From: Verrucomicrobiota bacterium | Lineage (GTDB): Bacteria; Verrucomicrobiota; Verrucomicrobiia; Opitutales; Opitutaceae | NCBI GenBank assembly: GCA_023399155.1 | Contig: JAEWQP010000011.1 | Span: 1-64,000 of the forward strand | Direction of reading: 5' to 3' | Length of the DNA: 64,000 bases | Shown: positions 8,871 through 17,447 of the stretch, in pieces | Position numbering within the stretch: the first letter of the stretch is position 1 | How the letters are laid out: each line of letters begins with the position of its first letter | Notes under the pieces: generated by a model | The model's input: the letters and a program-made list of their open reading frames with translations, nothing else | Databases searched by the model: none | Told to the model about the DNA's origin: nothing | Translations under genes and position numbers: made by a program

Positions 8871-9746
8871 ATGAAAGTCACGCTCGGACTTCTCCAGCAT
8901 GCCTGCGGGCCGGATCCGCGTGCGAACCAGCGCCGCGCGGTCGCGCTGGTTGAGCGCGCGGCGAAACAGGGCGCGCAGATCATCTGCACGCAGGAGCTCT
9001 TTCGCTCGCAATACTTCTGCCAGGCGGAGGACTACGGAAACTTCGCCCTCGCGGAGCCGATCCCGGGGCCCACGACGACGGCGATGCAGAAGCTGGCGAA
9101 GAAGCACGGCGTGGTGATCGTCGCATCGCTGTTCGAAAAGCGCGCCTCCGGACTCTACCACAACAGCGCGGCGGTCATCGACGCGGACGGCGCGCTGCTC
9201 GGGATCTACCGGAAGATGCACATTCCGGACGACCCGCTCTTCTACGAGAAATTCTACTTCACGCCGGGTGATCTCGGGTTCCGTGCCTGGCAGACGCGTT
9301 TCGGCCGGATCGGTGTGCTCATCTGCTGGGACCAGTGGTATCCGGAGGCGGCACGGATCACCGCGCTTCAGGGCGCGGAGATCCTGTTCTACCCGACCGC
9401 GATCGGCTGGCATCCGCGCGAACCCGCCGAACTCGGGCAAAAGCAGCACGGCGCGTGGGAGACGATCCAGCGCGGCCACGCCGTCGCCAACGGGTGCTAC
9501 GTCGCGGCCGTGAACCGCACCGGGTTTGAAGATCCCTACGGCGGCGATGGCATTCGTTTCTGGGGACAGAGCTTTGTCGCCGGCACGCAGGGCGAGATCC
9601 TCGCGAAGGCGCCGGTGGATGCCGAGACGGTGCTGCTCGCCGAGGTCGACCTGGCGAGAATCGACGACACCCGCACGCACTGGCCGTTCCTGCGCGACCG
9701 GCGCATCGACACCTTCGGCGACCTCACGCGACGCTACATCGACTGA
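8871..9746 (+). CDS. aguB: N-carbamoylputrescine amidase
   Basis: Nitrilase-superfamily enzyme that hydrolyses N-carbamoylputrescine to putrescine, CO2 and ammonia. The catalytic Glu-Lys-Cys triad is Glu42 (CTQELF), Lys115 (YRKMHIPDD) and Cys152 (LICWDQWYPEAAR). The HIPDDP and FYFTPGD segments and the length (291 residues) fit plant- and bacterial-type AguB. The gene sits directly upstream of agmatine deiminase, which makes its substrate, so the pair forms a complete agmatine-to-putrescine route. The two are 65 bp apart with a hairpin between. Confidence 0.93.
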   Translation: MKVTLGLLQHACGPDPRANQRRAVALVERAAKQGAQIICTQELFRSQYFCQAEDYGNFALAEPIPGPTTTAMQKLAKKHGVVIVASLFEKRASGLYHNSAAVIDADGALLGIYRKMHIPDDPLFYEKFYFTPGDLGFRAWQTRFGRIGVLICWDQWYPEAARITALQGAEILFYPTAIGWHPREPAELGQKQHGAWETIQRGHAVANGCYVAAVNRTGFEDPYGGDGIRFWGQSFVAGTQGEILAKAPVDAETVLLAEVDLARIDDTRTHWPFLRDRRIDTFGDLTRRYID

Positions 9747-9765
9747 CGGCGCTTCGCCGGCCGCT

Positions 9766-9783
9766 CGGCTGGCTATCCAGCCG
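9766..9783 (+). repeat. Hairpin between aguB and aguA
   Basis: CGGCTGG and CCAGCCG flank a 4-base loop (CTAT). There is no T-run, so it may be an RNA-stabilising or attenuating stem between the two genes rather than a full terminator. Confidence 0.4.
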
Positions 9784-9811
9784 GCGGACGGCCGGACCGC
9801 CGCACGTTTCC

Positions 9812-10897
9812 ATGACTTCTCCCTCCACCAAGCGACAATCCTCGTCAACGTCACCCGCTGCAGCCGCCACGCCGGCTGCGCTCGGCTTTCGCATGCCGGC
9901 TGAGTGGGAACCCCAGGCTGCGGTCTGGTTCTCCTGGCCGCATCGCCTGAAGACCTGGCCGCGGCACTTCCGGCCGATTCCAGCGAAGTTTGCCGAGATC
10001 ATCGCGACGATCAGCCGGTTCGAGGACGTGCGCGTGAACTGTCCGCGCGCCCTCCAGCCGCGCGCCAAGCGCCTGTGCGCGCGGGCAGGCGCCGTGATGG
10101 AACGCGTGCGCTTCCTGCCGCACCCGACGGACGACGCATGGTGTCGCGACCACGGTCCGATTTTCGTCAAGCACCGGCGCACCGGCGAGGTCGCGCTCAC
10201 GGACTGGGGCTTCAATGCCTGGGGGCGCAAGTATCCGGCGTGGCAATACGACGATGCAATTCCCCGTCGCATCGAGCGCGTGCTGGGCCTGCGGCGCTTC
10301 GAGGCGCCCATGATCCTCGAAGGAGGGTCGATCGACGTGAACGGCGAGGGCCTGCTCCTCACCACCGAGTCCTGCCTGCTCAACCCGAACCGCAACCCCC
10401 ATCTCTCGCGTGCGGCGATCGAGCAGCACCTGCGCGACTACCTGGCGGTCGACACGGTGATCTGGCTGGGCGACGGCATCGCGGGCGACGATACTGACGG
10501 GCACGTCGACGACCTGACTCGTTTCTTCAAGGCGGACGGCATCGTCACGGCCGTGGAGTCGAACCCGCGCGACAGCAACCACCGTGCGCTCGCCGAGAAC
10601 CTGGAGCGCCTGAAATCGCTGCGCACCCCCAAGGGACGACCGTTCGACCTGCGGCTCCTGCCGATGCCCCGCGCCATGCACGGCCGGGGCCAGCGGTTGC
10701 CCGCCAGCTACGCGAATTTTCTCGTGATCAACGGCGCGGTCATCGTCCCGGTGTTCGGCCAGCCCCGCCGCGATGCCGAGGCGCTCGAGGTGCTGCGCGA
10801 CTGCTTTCCCGGCCGGGAGGTGCTCGGCCTCAACTGCGCCGACCTCGTGCTCGGCCTCGGCACGCTCCACTGCATATCCCAGCAGCAGCCGGCGTGA
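9812..10897 (+). CDS. aguA: Agmatine deiminase (peptidyl-arginine-deiminase family)
   Basis: Converts agmatine to N-carbamoylputrescine and ammonia. 361 residues with the family's landmarks: MPAEWEPQAAVWFSWPH, the DDAWCRDHGPIFV segment, LEGGSIDVNGEG, the WLGDGIAGDDTDGHVDD acid/histidine cluster, and the nucleophile Cys354 in GLGTLHCISQQ. The first 27 residues (Ser/Thr/Ala-rich) precede conserved sequence; Met28 is an alternative start. It supplies the substrate of the amidase upstream. No arginine decarboxylase gene is in the window. Confidence 0.94.
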   Translation: MTSPSTKRQSSSTSPAAAATPAALGFRMPAEWEPQAAVWFSWPHRLKTWPRHFRPIPAKFAEIIATISRFEDVRVNCPRALQPRAKRLCARAGAVMERVRFLPHPTDDAWCRDHGPIFVKHRRTGEVALTDWGFNAWGRKYPAWQYDDAIPRRIERVLGLRRFEAPMILEGGSIDVNGEGLLLTTESCLLNPNRNPHLSRAAIEQHLRDYLAVDTVIWLGDGIAGDDTDGHVDDLTRFFKADGIVTAVESNPRDSNHRALAENLERLKSLRTPKGRPFDLRLLPMPRAMHGRGQRLPASYANFLVINGAVIVPVFGQPRRDAEALEVLRDCFPGREVLGLNCADLVLGLGTLHCISQQQPA

Positions 10898-10952
10898 ACC
10901 TTGCATTCGCCTTGCGTGTCTGCATGGGGAAGCGTCCGCTCGCATACCTTCG

Positions 10953-11462
10953 ATGAAACCCCGCCTCATCCTCCTTGCCCTGACTGCCTCGATCCTCGTT
11001 CCCGCCGGCGTGCTCACCACCGCGTGCACGGTCATGGACCGCGTGCGCAGCCAGTTTTCCGAGTTTCACACCGCGGCAGTGGCGGCTGGAGACGAGGAGA
11101 TCGTCTACGCCGCGGCGCAGCGGTCGCTGGAGGGAATGGGCTACGCGCGTGAGCGCGGCAGCCTGGCCTCGCACCGCCTGGAGATGGCCACCCCCGTCCA
11201 GCCCGGCGGCAACGCGCAAAACCTCCGCCAGCGCCGCGCCGTGCTGGAGTTCCGTGCCATGGGTTCGGAAGGCACGGAGGTGAAGATCGGGTTCTGGGAA
11301 ACGAGCGAGGAGACCTCCCAGAAGGACAATGCGGTCGTCGGCTCGCGCCTCATCCACGGCGGCGCGCTGTATGAGGCCTTCTGGGACCGCCTCAATGATT
11401 CCCTCCCGGATGAGGATCCGGCCGGAGTGCCCGCGTCGGGAGCGGCGCCCGCGACGCCGTGA
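10953..11462 (+). CDS. Small exported lipoprotein of unknown function
   Basis: 169 residues beginning MKPRLILLALTASILV, then a lipobox-like LTTAC that suggests lipid attachment at about Cys25. The mature part is hydrophilic and ends in a low-complexity Pro/Ala tail. A DUF3568-like or other small lipoprotein fold is possible, but I do not recognise it with confidence. Its 55-bp spacing from aguA allows co-transcription. Confidence 0.65.
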   Translation: MKPRLILLALTASILVPAGVLTTACTVMDRVRSQFSEFHTAAVAAGDEEIVYAAAQRSLEGMGYARERGSLASHRLEMATPVQPGGNAQNLRQRRAVLEFRAMGSEGTEVKIGFWETSEETSQKDNAVVGSRLIHGGALYEAFWDRLNDSLPDEDPAGVPASGAAPATP

Positions 11463-11520
11463 TCGCCTGAGCGGTCCGGCTGATTGAGCCGGGGACCGCC
11501 GACGCCCGCGGCGCAGGCGG

Positions 11521-11563
11521 CCGGGCGGGTTGTTGGTCGTGCGAGAGCGGGCCGCCCGCCCGG
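11521..11563. terminator. Inverted repeat between convergent genes (candidate bidirectional terminator)
   Basis: Perfect 9-base arms CCGGGCGGG (11521-11529) and CCCGCCCGG (11555-11563) with a 25-base loop lie between the ends of the lipoprotein gene and hflX. No T-run is present on either side, so termination activity is uncertain. Confidence 0.4.
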
Positions 11564-11640
11564 AGGTCGCGCGCCACCGTCGCTAGCGGGATGCGTCCGG
11601 CAGGGAACGGGCTGATTCGAGCCCGGTCGGGGCGGATGCC

Positions 11641-12936
11641 CTACGGCGCCGCCGTGGCCTGCCTGAACGGCTCGATCATGCCGGTCAGGCCGGGCGGGAA
11701 GCGACCGACCACGAACACACCCTCGTCGCGCGTCTCCGTCCGCTGGATACCGCCGGCGGCGTGCAGCCGGCCCAGCACATCATAGCGGTCGTGGGGGACG
11801 AGCAACTCCACCGCCTGGCGGCCCGAGGCGTGCAGCACCTCCACGATCCGCTGCAGCAGCGCATCGATGCCCTGGCCGGTGGCGGCACTGACATAGACGG
11901 CCTCCGGGTGGTGCATGTGGACGGAGTGCAGGTGCTCGGGATCGCCGCGCAGGTCGACCTTGTTGAAGACCGTGATGATCGTGCGGCCCTCGAGCGCGCC
12001 GATCTCATCGAGCACCGAGAGCGTCATCTTCGCATGCTCCTCGAGATCGGGGTTGGTGACGTCGATCACGTGGATCAGGAAGTCGGCCACGATCACCTCC
12101 TCGAGCGTGGCCTTGAACGCCTCCACCAGCGTGTGTGGCAACCGGCGGATGAAGCCGACGGTGTCGGTGACGAGCAGCGTCTCGCCATCGGGCAGCGTGA
12201 GCTGGCGCGTCGTCGGGTCCAGGGTGGCGAAGAGCTTGTCCGCGGCGAGCACGCCGGCGCCCGTGAGCGCGTTGAGGAGCGTGGACTTGCCGGCGTTGGT
12301 GTAGCCGACGATGGCTGCGGTGGGGAGCGGCACGCGCATGCGCCTGCGGCGCTGCACGTCGCGCTGCTTCACCACCTCGACGAGTTCGCGGCGGAACTGG
12401 GCGATGCGATCGCGCACGATGCGGCGGTCGTTCTCCAGCTGCGTTTCACCCTGGCCGCGCCCGCCCGTGCCACCACCGCGCTGGCGGCTGAGGTGGGTCC
12501 ACGCGCGTTTCAGGCGCGGGAGGGAGTATTCCATCCGGGCGAGGCCGACCTGCAGGATCGCCTCACGCGTCCGCGCGCGGTCCGCAAAGATGTCGAGGAT
12601 CACCTCGCAGCGGTCGATGACCGCCACCTTGGCCTCGGCCTCCCAATTGCGCTGCTGCGCGGGGCTGAGGTCCTCGTCGAAAACGATCACGTCGGCCCCG
12701 ATCTCGCGGGCGCGTTCAATCAGTTCCTGGGCCTTGCCGGTCCCGATGAGGAAGTGTGGATTCGGCTCCCTCAGCCGCACGAGGATCTTTTCGGCGACCT
12801 CGATCTCCAGGTTTTGAACGAGTTCCTCGAGTTCATCGAGAAGAGCCTGGCCCTCGTGAGGTGCCATCGTGGCGGTGTGCACGCCGACCAGAAGCGCGCG
12901 GGTGACCTTCTTTTGGGTTTCTTGGGCCGAGAGCAT
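11641..12936 (-). CDS. hflX: Ribosome-associated GTPase HflX
   Basis: A 431-residue GTPase that binds the large ribosomal subunit and rescues stalled or stress-damaged ribosomes. The N-terminal HflX domain carries FLIGTGKAQELIE and VIFDEDLSPAQQRNWE; the linker has the hallmark GGRGQGETQLENDRR. The G domain shows the P-loop GYTNAGKST, TLDPTTR (switch I), DTVGFI (G3), and FNKVDL (G4). The start is placed at MLSAQETQKK because the 15 codons upstream are not family-like. It is convergent with the upstream lipoprotein gene and divergent from the secreted propeller gene. Confidence 0.94.
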   Translation of the reverse strand: MLSAQETQKKVTRALLVGVHTATMAPHEGQALLDELEELVQNLEIEVAEKILVRLREPNPHFLIGTGKAQELIERAREIGADVIVFDEDLSPAQQRNWEAEAKVAVIDRCEVILDIFADRARTREAILQVGLARMEYSLPRLKRAWTHLSRQRGGGTGGRGQGETQLENDRRIVRDRIAQFRRELVEVVKQRDVQRRRRMRVPLPTAAIVGYTNAGKSTLLNALTGAGVLAADKLFATLDPTTRQLTLPDGETLLVTDTVGFIRRLPHTLVEAFKATLEEVIVADFLIHVIDVTNPDLEEHAKMTLSVLDEIGALEGRTIITVFNKVDLRGDPEHLHSVHMHHPEAVYVSAATGQGIDALLQRIVEVLHASGRQAVELLVPHDRYDVLGRLHAAGGIQRTETRDEGVFVVGRFPPGLTGMIEPFRQATAAP

Positions 12937-12977
12937 TCGGGAAAAGAGGATGAGCCTCGTCGCAGGCGACGTGCAGG

Positions 12978-12999
12978 TCAAACCCGCTGCAGGGTTTGA
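12978..12999. repeat. Perfect 8-bp hairpin upstream of hflX and the propeller gene
   Basis: TCAAACCC (12978-12985) and GGGTTTGA (12992-12999) enclose a 6-base loop in the 145-bp divergent region. It could be an operator or a structured leader; no protein family is indicated. Confidence 0.3.
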
Positions 13000-13081
13000 A
13001 ACGACCCCGGCGGGTGCCGCGGCAACGACAAATCCCGCTTTTGCTGCTTTTCAGTGCGCGCTGCACACCTAACGTGGCGGG

Positions 13082-14209
13082 ATGCGCACGTTCGTCCCCA
13101 AAACGTTCCTCATCCTCGCCCTCGGTGTGGCAGCCGTCCTTTCCGCCGGCCGTGTCATCGGGCAGGGAACTCTGCTGGAACCGCTCGAGGGCTTTTTTGC
13201 CCCGGCGGGCGCGGTGTTTTCCGCGGACGGACGGACGCTGTTCGTGACGAACTCGGCGCGCGTGGATTACGGCATGATGGTGGGACGCGGCGCGGTGAGC
13301 CGCGTGACGGTCGGGGAGGACGGCACGCTGAGCATGGACCGGCAGAAATTCACCGAAGGCCTGAGCGGACCTCTTGGCATCACCGTGCTGCCTGCATCCC
13401 TCGGGGAGTTCCCCGCCGGCACGCTGGCCGTGGCGGTCGGCAACCGCTGGGTCGCCAAGGACCGGGCCAACCGCATCACGGATCCGCGCGAACGCGAGAC
13501 GGGCCTGGTCTTCCTCGACCCGCATACCGGCGCGCGGCTCGGCTCGGCGTATTTGGGAGCTGGATCTCCCATCGAGGCCGCGCTCGGCCAGCCCGTCTCC
13601 GATCCGAGCCACATCGTGTTCGACCCCGCCGGCAACGCCTACCTCACCGACGTGGCGGGCTTCGGGCTCAAACCGCTCCCGGGCGAAATCAACCGGCCGG
13701 GCATCGTGCGCCTCTCGGCGGCGGCGCTGCTCGCCATCGTGCGCGGCGAGGCGCCGGAGGCATCGCAGGTATCCTTTCTCGACGTCCCGGAGGTCCCGGG
13801 CGGCATCGCCTTCTGGCCGAAGAACTCGATGCTGTACTGGGCGACCGGCCCGGGCTACGGCGACTTGGCGGGCGCGGTGCTTCGGCTGCCCGGTGGCGAT
13901 TTCGGCCCGTCTGGATCCATCGACACCGTGTTCAAGGAAACGCAGCCCATGGTCGGCGCCTGCCTCACACCGGACGGCAGCCTGATCGTGGCCCATAACA
14001 ACGGTGACATCGGCGTGCTCAAGGGTGGCCGCGGCAAGGTCAAGACGGTGAAGTTCCGCCGCCCGACCGTGTTCCTCTCTCCGGGACAGCCGGCGGCAAC
14101 GACGCTCACCGATGGACGCGTCCTGGTCGTGGTGCCCGAGATGGCATCGAGCGGCCAGCCCGCATGGCGTCATCGCCTGCAGCGGTTCACACTACCGTCC
14201 GGCTACTGA
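13082..14209 (+). CDS. Secreted beta-propeller-like protein (SMP-30/NHL type), function unknown
   Basis: 375 residues with a signal peptide (MRTFVPKTFLILALGVAAVL, cleavage near VIGQ). The mature protein is built of repeated blade-like units: FSADGRTLFVTNSA, IVFDPAGNAYLTDV, IAFWPKNSMLYWA, CLTPDGSLIVAHNNG. These resemble SMP-30/gluconolactonase and NHL-type propellers. No catalytic metal ligands can be assigned by eye. It stands between hflX (divergent) and ald and shares no obvious pathway with them. Confidence 0.65.
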   Translation: MRTFVPKTFLILALGVAAVLSAGRVIGQGTLLEPLEGFFAPAGAVFSADGRTLFVTNSARVDYGMMVGRGAVSRVTVGEDGTLSMDRQKFTEGLSGPLGITVLPASLGEFPAGTLAVAVGNRWVAKDRANRITDPRERETGLVFLDPHTGARLGSAYLGAGSPIEAALGQPVSDPSHIVFDPAGNAYLTDVAGFGLKPLPGEINRPGIVRLSAAALLAIVRGEAPEASQVSFLDVPEVPGGIAFWPKNSMLYWATGPGYGDLAGAVLRLPGGDFGPSGSIDTVFKETQPMVGACLTPDGSLIVAHNNGDIGVLKGGRGKVKTVKFRRPTVFLSPGQPAATTLTDGRVLVVVPEMASSGQPAWRHRLQRFTLPSGY

Positions 14210-14280
14210 GCGGGGCGGGTCGGTCGGCGCGCCGGCCTGTTTTGAATCGCGACCGGCTCCACCGGGCGCAGGATGGGCCC

Positions 14281-15375
14281 ATGAATATCGGTGTCCCGCG
14301 AGAGATCAAAGTTGGTGAAACCCGGGTGTCGATGACCCCGAGTCTGTGCCGGCGATTGACCGGCATGGGCGCGCGCGTGATCGTGGAGAAGGGAGCCGGC
14401 GTGAGTGCCGGATTTCCGGATACACTCTACCGTGAGGCGGGCGCGAGCATCGCCGCCACCGCTGCGGCCGTCTGGCGTCGGGCGGACCTCGTGCTCAAGG
14501 TGAAGGAACCGCTCGAGGCGGAATATGAGCACCTGCGCGAGGGATTGTCGCTGTTCACCTACCTGCACTTGGCCGCCATTCCCAGGCTCGCCGACGCGCT
14601 GGCGCGGCGCGGCGTGCTGGCGATCGGCTACGAGACGGTGGAGGCGGCGGACGGCACGCTCCCGCTGCTCAAGCCGATGTCGCAGATCGCGGGCCGGCTG
14701 TCGGTCCAGGTCGGGGCCTATCACCTGCAAAGCCAGAACGGCGGTTCGGGCGTGCTGCTCGGGGGCATCCCCGGGGTCGCGCCCGGGCACGTCGCCATCC
14801 TGGGCGCGGGCAATTCCGGCGCGCATGCCTGCCGCATGGCGGTCGGGCTCGGCGCCCACGTCACGCTGATCGATGTCGACCCTCGCAAGCTCGAGTACCT
14901 GGATGGCGAATACAGCGGGGCCGTGACGACGCTCGTCTCCAATCCCGCGAACATCGAGCGCGCCGTCGCGACCGCCGACCTCGTGATCGGCGCGGTCCTG
15001 GTGCCGGCCGCCCGCGCGCCGGTCGTGGTTTCGCGCCAGACCGTCGCGCGCATGCGGCCTGGCAGCGTCATCGTCGATATCGCCGTCGACCAGGGTGGAT
15101 GCATCGAGTCAATACGGCCGACCTCGCACGCGGAGCCGACCTATGTCGCTCATGGCGTGGTCCATTACGCCGTGCCGAACATGCCCGCGATGGTCGGGCG
15201 GACGTCCACGGTCGCGCTCACGCAGGCGACCGAGCCATTCATCGTGCAGCTGGTGGAAAGGGGCGTGGAGCAGGCGCTCGTGGAGAATCGCGGGCTGGCG
15301 CGCGGGATCAACACCCGCGGCGGGCGTGTCGTGCACCCCCAGGTGGCCCGGGCGCTTGAGCGCACGAAGGGCTGA
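14281..15375 (+). CDS. ald: Alanine dehydrogenase
   Basis: NAD-dependent oxidative deamination of L-alanine to pyruvate and ammonia, or the reverse. 364 residues, the usual length. The N-terminal substrate domain starts MNIGVPREIKVGETRVSMTP; the catalytic Lys lies in LVLKVKEPL and the His in FTYLHLAAIP. The Rossmann segment is VAILGAGNSGAHAC with the acidic strand end LIDVDP. The start is fixed by the conserved MNIGVPREIK; in-frame codons upstream do not look coding. Confidence 0.95.
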   Translation: MNIGVPREIKVGETRVSMTPSLCRRLTGMGARVIVEKGAGVSAGFPDTLYREAGASIAATAAAVWRRADLVLKVKEPLEAEYEHLREGLSLFTYLHLAAIPRLADALARRGVLAIGYETVEAADGTLPLLKPMSQIAGRLSVQVGAYHLQSQNGGSGVLLGGIPGVAPGHVAILGAGNSGAHACRMAVGLGAHVTLIDVDPRKLEYLDGEYSGAVTTLVSNPANIERAVATADLVIGAVLVPAARAPVVVSRQTVARMRPGSVIVDIAVDQGGCIESIRPTSHAEPTYVAHGVVHYAVPNMPAMVGRTSTVALTQATEPFIVQLVERGVEQALVENRGLARGINTRGGRVVHPQVARALERTKG

Positions 15376-15710
15376 CGCCGGAAGGTGCCGCTACCGCCTG
15401 AATCGCGTCGCCCGAACCGGATCAGTCGGAGGCGGAAGGCAGGCCTCCAGCCGGCTGCGCCATTGAAGCCGTCGCAGGCCTGTCATCATAACCCGGGTAC
15501 GGGCAATCAAACGAATGCTTGGCTCGGGATTTTGTTCATCGCCGTGGGGTTGTGCAGGTTGAGGTGCAACCCCGGCCCGGGGGTGCGTGTATCCCTTGTC
15601 AGGATGCGGGAATTGTCCGTTTGACAGGAAAGCGGCAGGTCATTGCTTTGGGAACTCTTGTACCCGGAGGGGTGTCGCCGTCGGATGGTGCCGCCGCCTC
15701 CGTTTTTCCT
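15376..15710. promoter_or_regulatory. Non-coding stretch upstream of membrane protein gene
   Basis: 335 bases without a convincing gene. A perfect TTGACA hexamer at 15621-15626 is the best promoter signal, but the bases 16-18 positions downstream (TTGCTT/TGCTTT) match a -10 box poorly. A degenerate palindrome (GGCAGGCCTCC...GCC) near 15440 loosely resembles the repeat family described for 30661 but is too divergent to call. Confidence 0.3.
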
Positions 15711-16436
15711 ATGCATGCCTCCATGTTTCATCAAACGGCCCGGGCGTTTTTGCCCTCGCGTCCGCTCATCGTCCTGATGGCGGCCACGGTCCTCGCCGCA
15801 TGCGCGGCGCAGGCGCTGCCGGCCGGCAGCGCCCAGGGGCTCAACCGCGAGGACGGTCCCATTGAGATCGGTTCAGCCCTGGTGCTCGCAGTCGGTGCGT
15901 GTATCGCGATCGGCAGCACGCTGCGACGCATGTCACTCGTGCGCCTGGCGGGTGCCGTCGTGGTGACGAGCCTTCTGCTACGGGAGCTGGATTTTCAGAA
16001 GCGGTTCACCTACCGCTCCATCGAATCGATCGGATTCTACACCCGGCCGATCGCGAGCCTGACCGAGAAGGTCGTCGCGCTTGCAATCCTGTCCGTTCTC
16101 GCGTGTGCCGTCTGGATCCTCGCACGGGCCGCCTGGCTGCGCCTGGCGCATGCCGTCCGGCAACGTGAGGCCTGGCTGGGCTCGATCACCGCTGCGGGAG
16201 TGCTCGTTGCCTGCAGCCTCATCTCGGAAAAGTTCTTGGGATTCACCGTGGCCGAGGAGGTTCTCGAGGCGGGATTCGCCGGTGTGGTTGTGGCGCTGTG
16301 CTGGCAGGCCGGAAAGCTGGCCGCGGCGGAAGCGCCTGCGGTGCAGCGGCCGACCGCCGAACTTCTCGCGTTCGAAGGCGAGGCGATCCCTGCGCGCACG
16401 CGCGAGCACGCCGACCGCGGCCACCGCGTTGCCTGA
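15711..16436 (+). CDS. Integral membrane protein of unknown function
   Basis: 241 residues with about five predicted transmembrane helices: PLIVLMAATVLAACAAQAL, IGSALVLAVGACIAIGS, LVRLAGAVVVTSLLL, VVALAILSVLACAVWIL and ITAAGVLVACSLI. The loops include ELDFQKRFTYRSIESIGFYTRP, and the C-terminal tail is cytoplasm-like and acidic. No family recognised. Met at 15723 is an alternative start. It is convergent with efp. Confidence 0.6.
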   Translation: MHASMFHQTARAFLPSRPLIVLMAATVLAACAAQALPAGSAQGLNREDGPIEIGSALVLAVGACIAIGSTLRRMSLVRLAGAVVVTSLLLRELDFQKRFTYRSIESIGFYTRPIASLTEKVVALAILSVLACAVWILARAAWLRLAHAVRQREAWLGSITAAGVLVACSLISEKFLGFTVAEEVLEAGFAGVVVALCWQAGKLAAAEAPAVQRPTAELLAFEGEAIPARTREHADRGHRVA

Positions 16437-16486
16437 CCGGGCGCGCGGGCACCCTTCGGGGCGCGAACCATTCCCACCGAAAACAC

Positions 16487-16516
16487 GAGAACCCGCGGAG
16501 TGCTCCGCGGGTTCTC
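16487..16516 (-). terminator. Strong hairpin terminator of efp
   Basis: Thirteen-base arms GAGAACCCGCGGA and TCCGCGGGTTCTC with a 4-base loop. On the minus strand the stem is followed by GTGTTTTCGG. It sits between convergent genes and could stop transcription from both sides. Confidence 0.65.
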
Positions 16517-16551
16517 ATACTCTGCGGGGTATCCCGCTGCTGCGCCCAGGG

Positions 16552-17109
16552 TCAGGCGCGACCGAGGTAGGATCCGTCCGACGTGCTCACCTTCAGGAGT
16601 TCGCCCTCCTTGATGAAGAGCGGCACCTGGACGATCAGGCCGGTCTCCATCTTGGCCGGCTTCTGCACGTTGCTGGCGGTGTCGCCACGAATGCCGTCGG
16701 CCGACTCCACGACCTTGAGCGTGACCGAGGAGGGGAGCGTCACCGAAACCGCGACGCCTTCGACGAAGAGCACTTCCACCATGCCGCTCGGCACGAGGAA
16801 GTTCTTGGCCTCCGCGATCATCTCGTCGTTGAGTTCCACCTGCTCGTAGCTCTCGGGATTGATGAAGCAGTACGTGCCGCGGTCGACGTAGCTGAATTCG
16901 AGCGTCTGCCGATCGGTGGTCATCACCTCGACCGGCTCTGTCGAATTGAAACGCACCTCACCGCTGCGCCCGTTGCGCAGATTGCGAAGTTTGGCCTGAA
17001 CGAACGCACGCAGGTTGCCAGGGGTGCGGTGATGCACCTCCATGACGAAGTGCGGCTCGTTGTTGTACTTGATGACGTTGCCTTTGCGGATGTCGTTGGC
17101 GGAGGCCAT
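16552..17109 (-). CDS. efp: Translation elongation factor P
   Basis: 185 residues, three-domain EF-P that relieves ribosome stalling at polyproline stretches. Domain I begins MASANDIRKGNVI, domain II has NFLVPSGMVEVLFVEG, and domain III ends PLFIKEGELLKVSTSDGSYLGRA. The tip loop of domain I reads HHRTPGNLRAF, so the position that carries the modified Lys34 (E. coli) or Arg32 (Pseudomonas) is Asn32 here. The protein therefore cannot use lysylation, rhamnosylation or 5-aminopentanol modification at that residue. Neighbouring genes encode no EpmA/EpmB/EarP. Confidence 0.95.
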   Translation of the reverse strand: MASANDIRKGNVIKYNNEPHFVMEVHHRTPGNLRAFVQAKLRNLRNGRSGEVRFNSTEPVEVMTTDRQTLEFSYVDRGTYCFINPESYEQVELNDEMIAEAKNFLVPSGMVEVLFVEGVAVSVTLPSSVTLKVVESADGIRGDTASNVQKPAKMETGLIVQVPLFIKEGELLKVSTSDGSYLGRA

Positions 17110-17303
17110 GGGTGCGGTTCGCGGTTATAAAAGGAGTTCGTCTACCCGGCGGCTCGGGGCGGTGTCAAACGTGGATTTCTTCCGGCCGGAAAGCGCTGCG
17201 GCCAGCCCGGCGCTTCGCGACCCGTGAGGTGGTCCGCCTGTGCCCGCGCCTCCGGCTCGATCGGGAAGGGCTCGCACTTACGATTCGGCTTGCGAGGAAA
17301 CTA

Positions 17304-17325
17304 ATGGAACGCTAGCAGTTTCCAT
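17304..17325. promoter_or_regulatory. Inverted repeat, candidate operator for the TetR regulator
   Basis: ATGGAA (17304-17309) and TTCCAT (17320-17325) form an inverted repeat with a 10-base spacer; flanking AAAC and GTTT extend the symmetry imperfectly. It lies just upstream of the tetR-type gene, where TetR proteins usually bind their own promoter. Function is inferred from position. Confidence 0.4.
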
Positions 17326-17447
17326 CGTTTATGAGCCGGTCATCATCACCACGGGCAACGTGCGGGCGATCAGCGGGGCGCGTGCCCGCCAGGGGGAAGG
17401 CGTCTGGCACCGCCTTCTCCGGCGCGCAGTCCGCGCCAGGCGATGAG

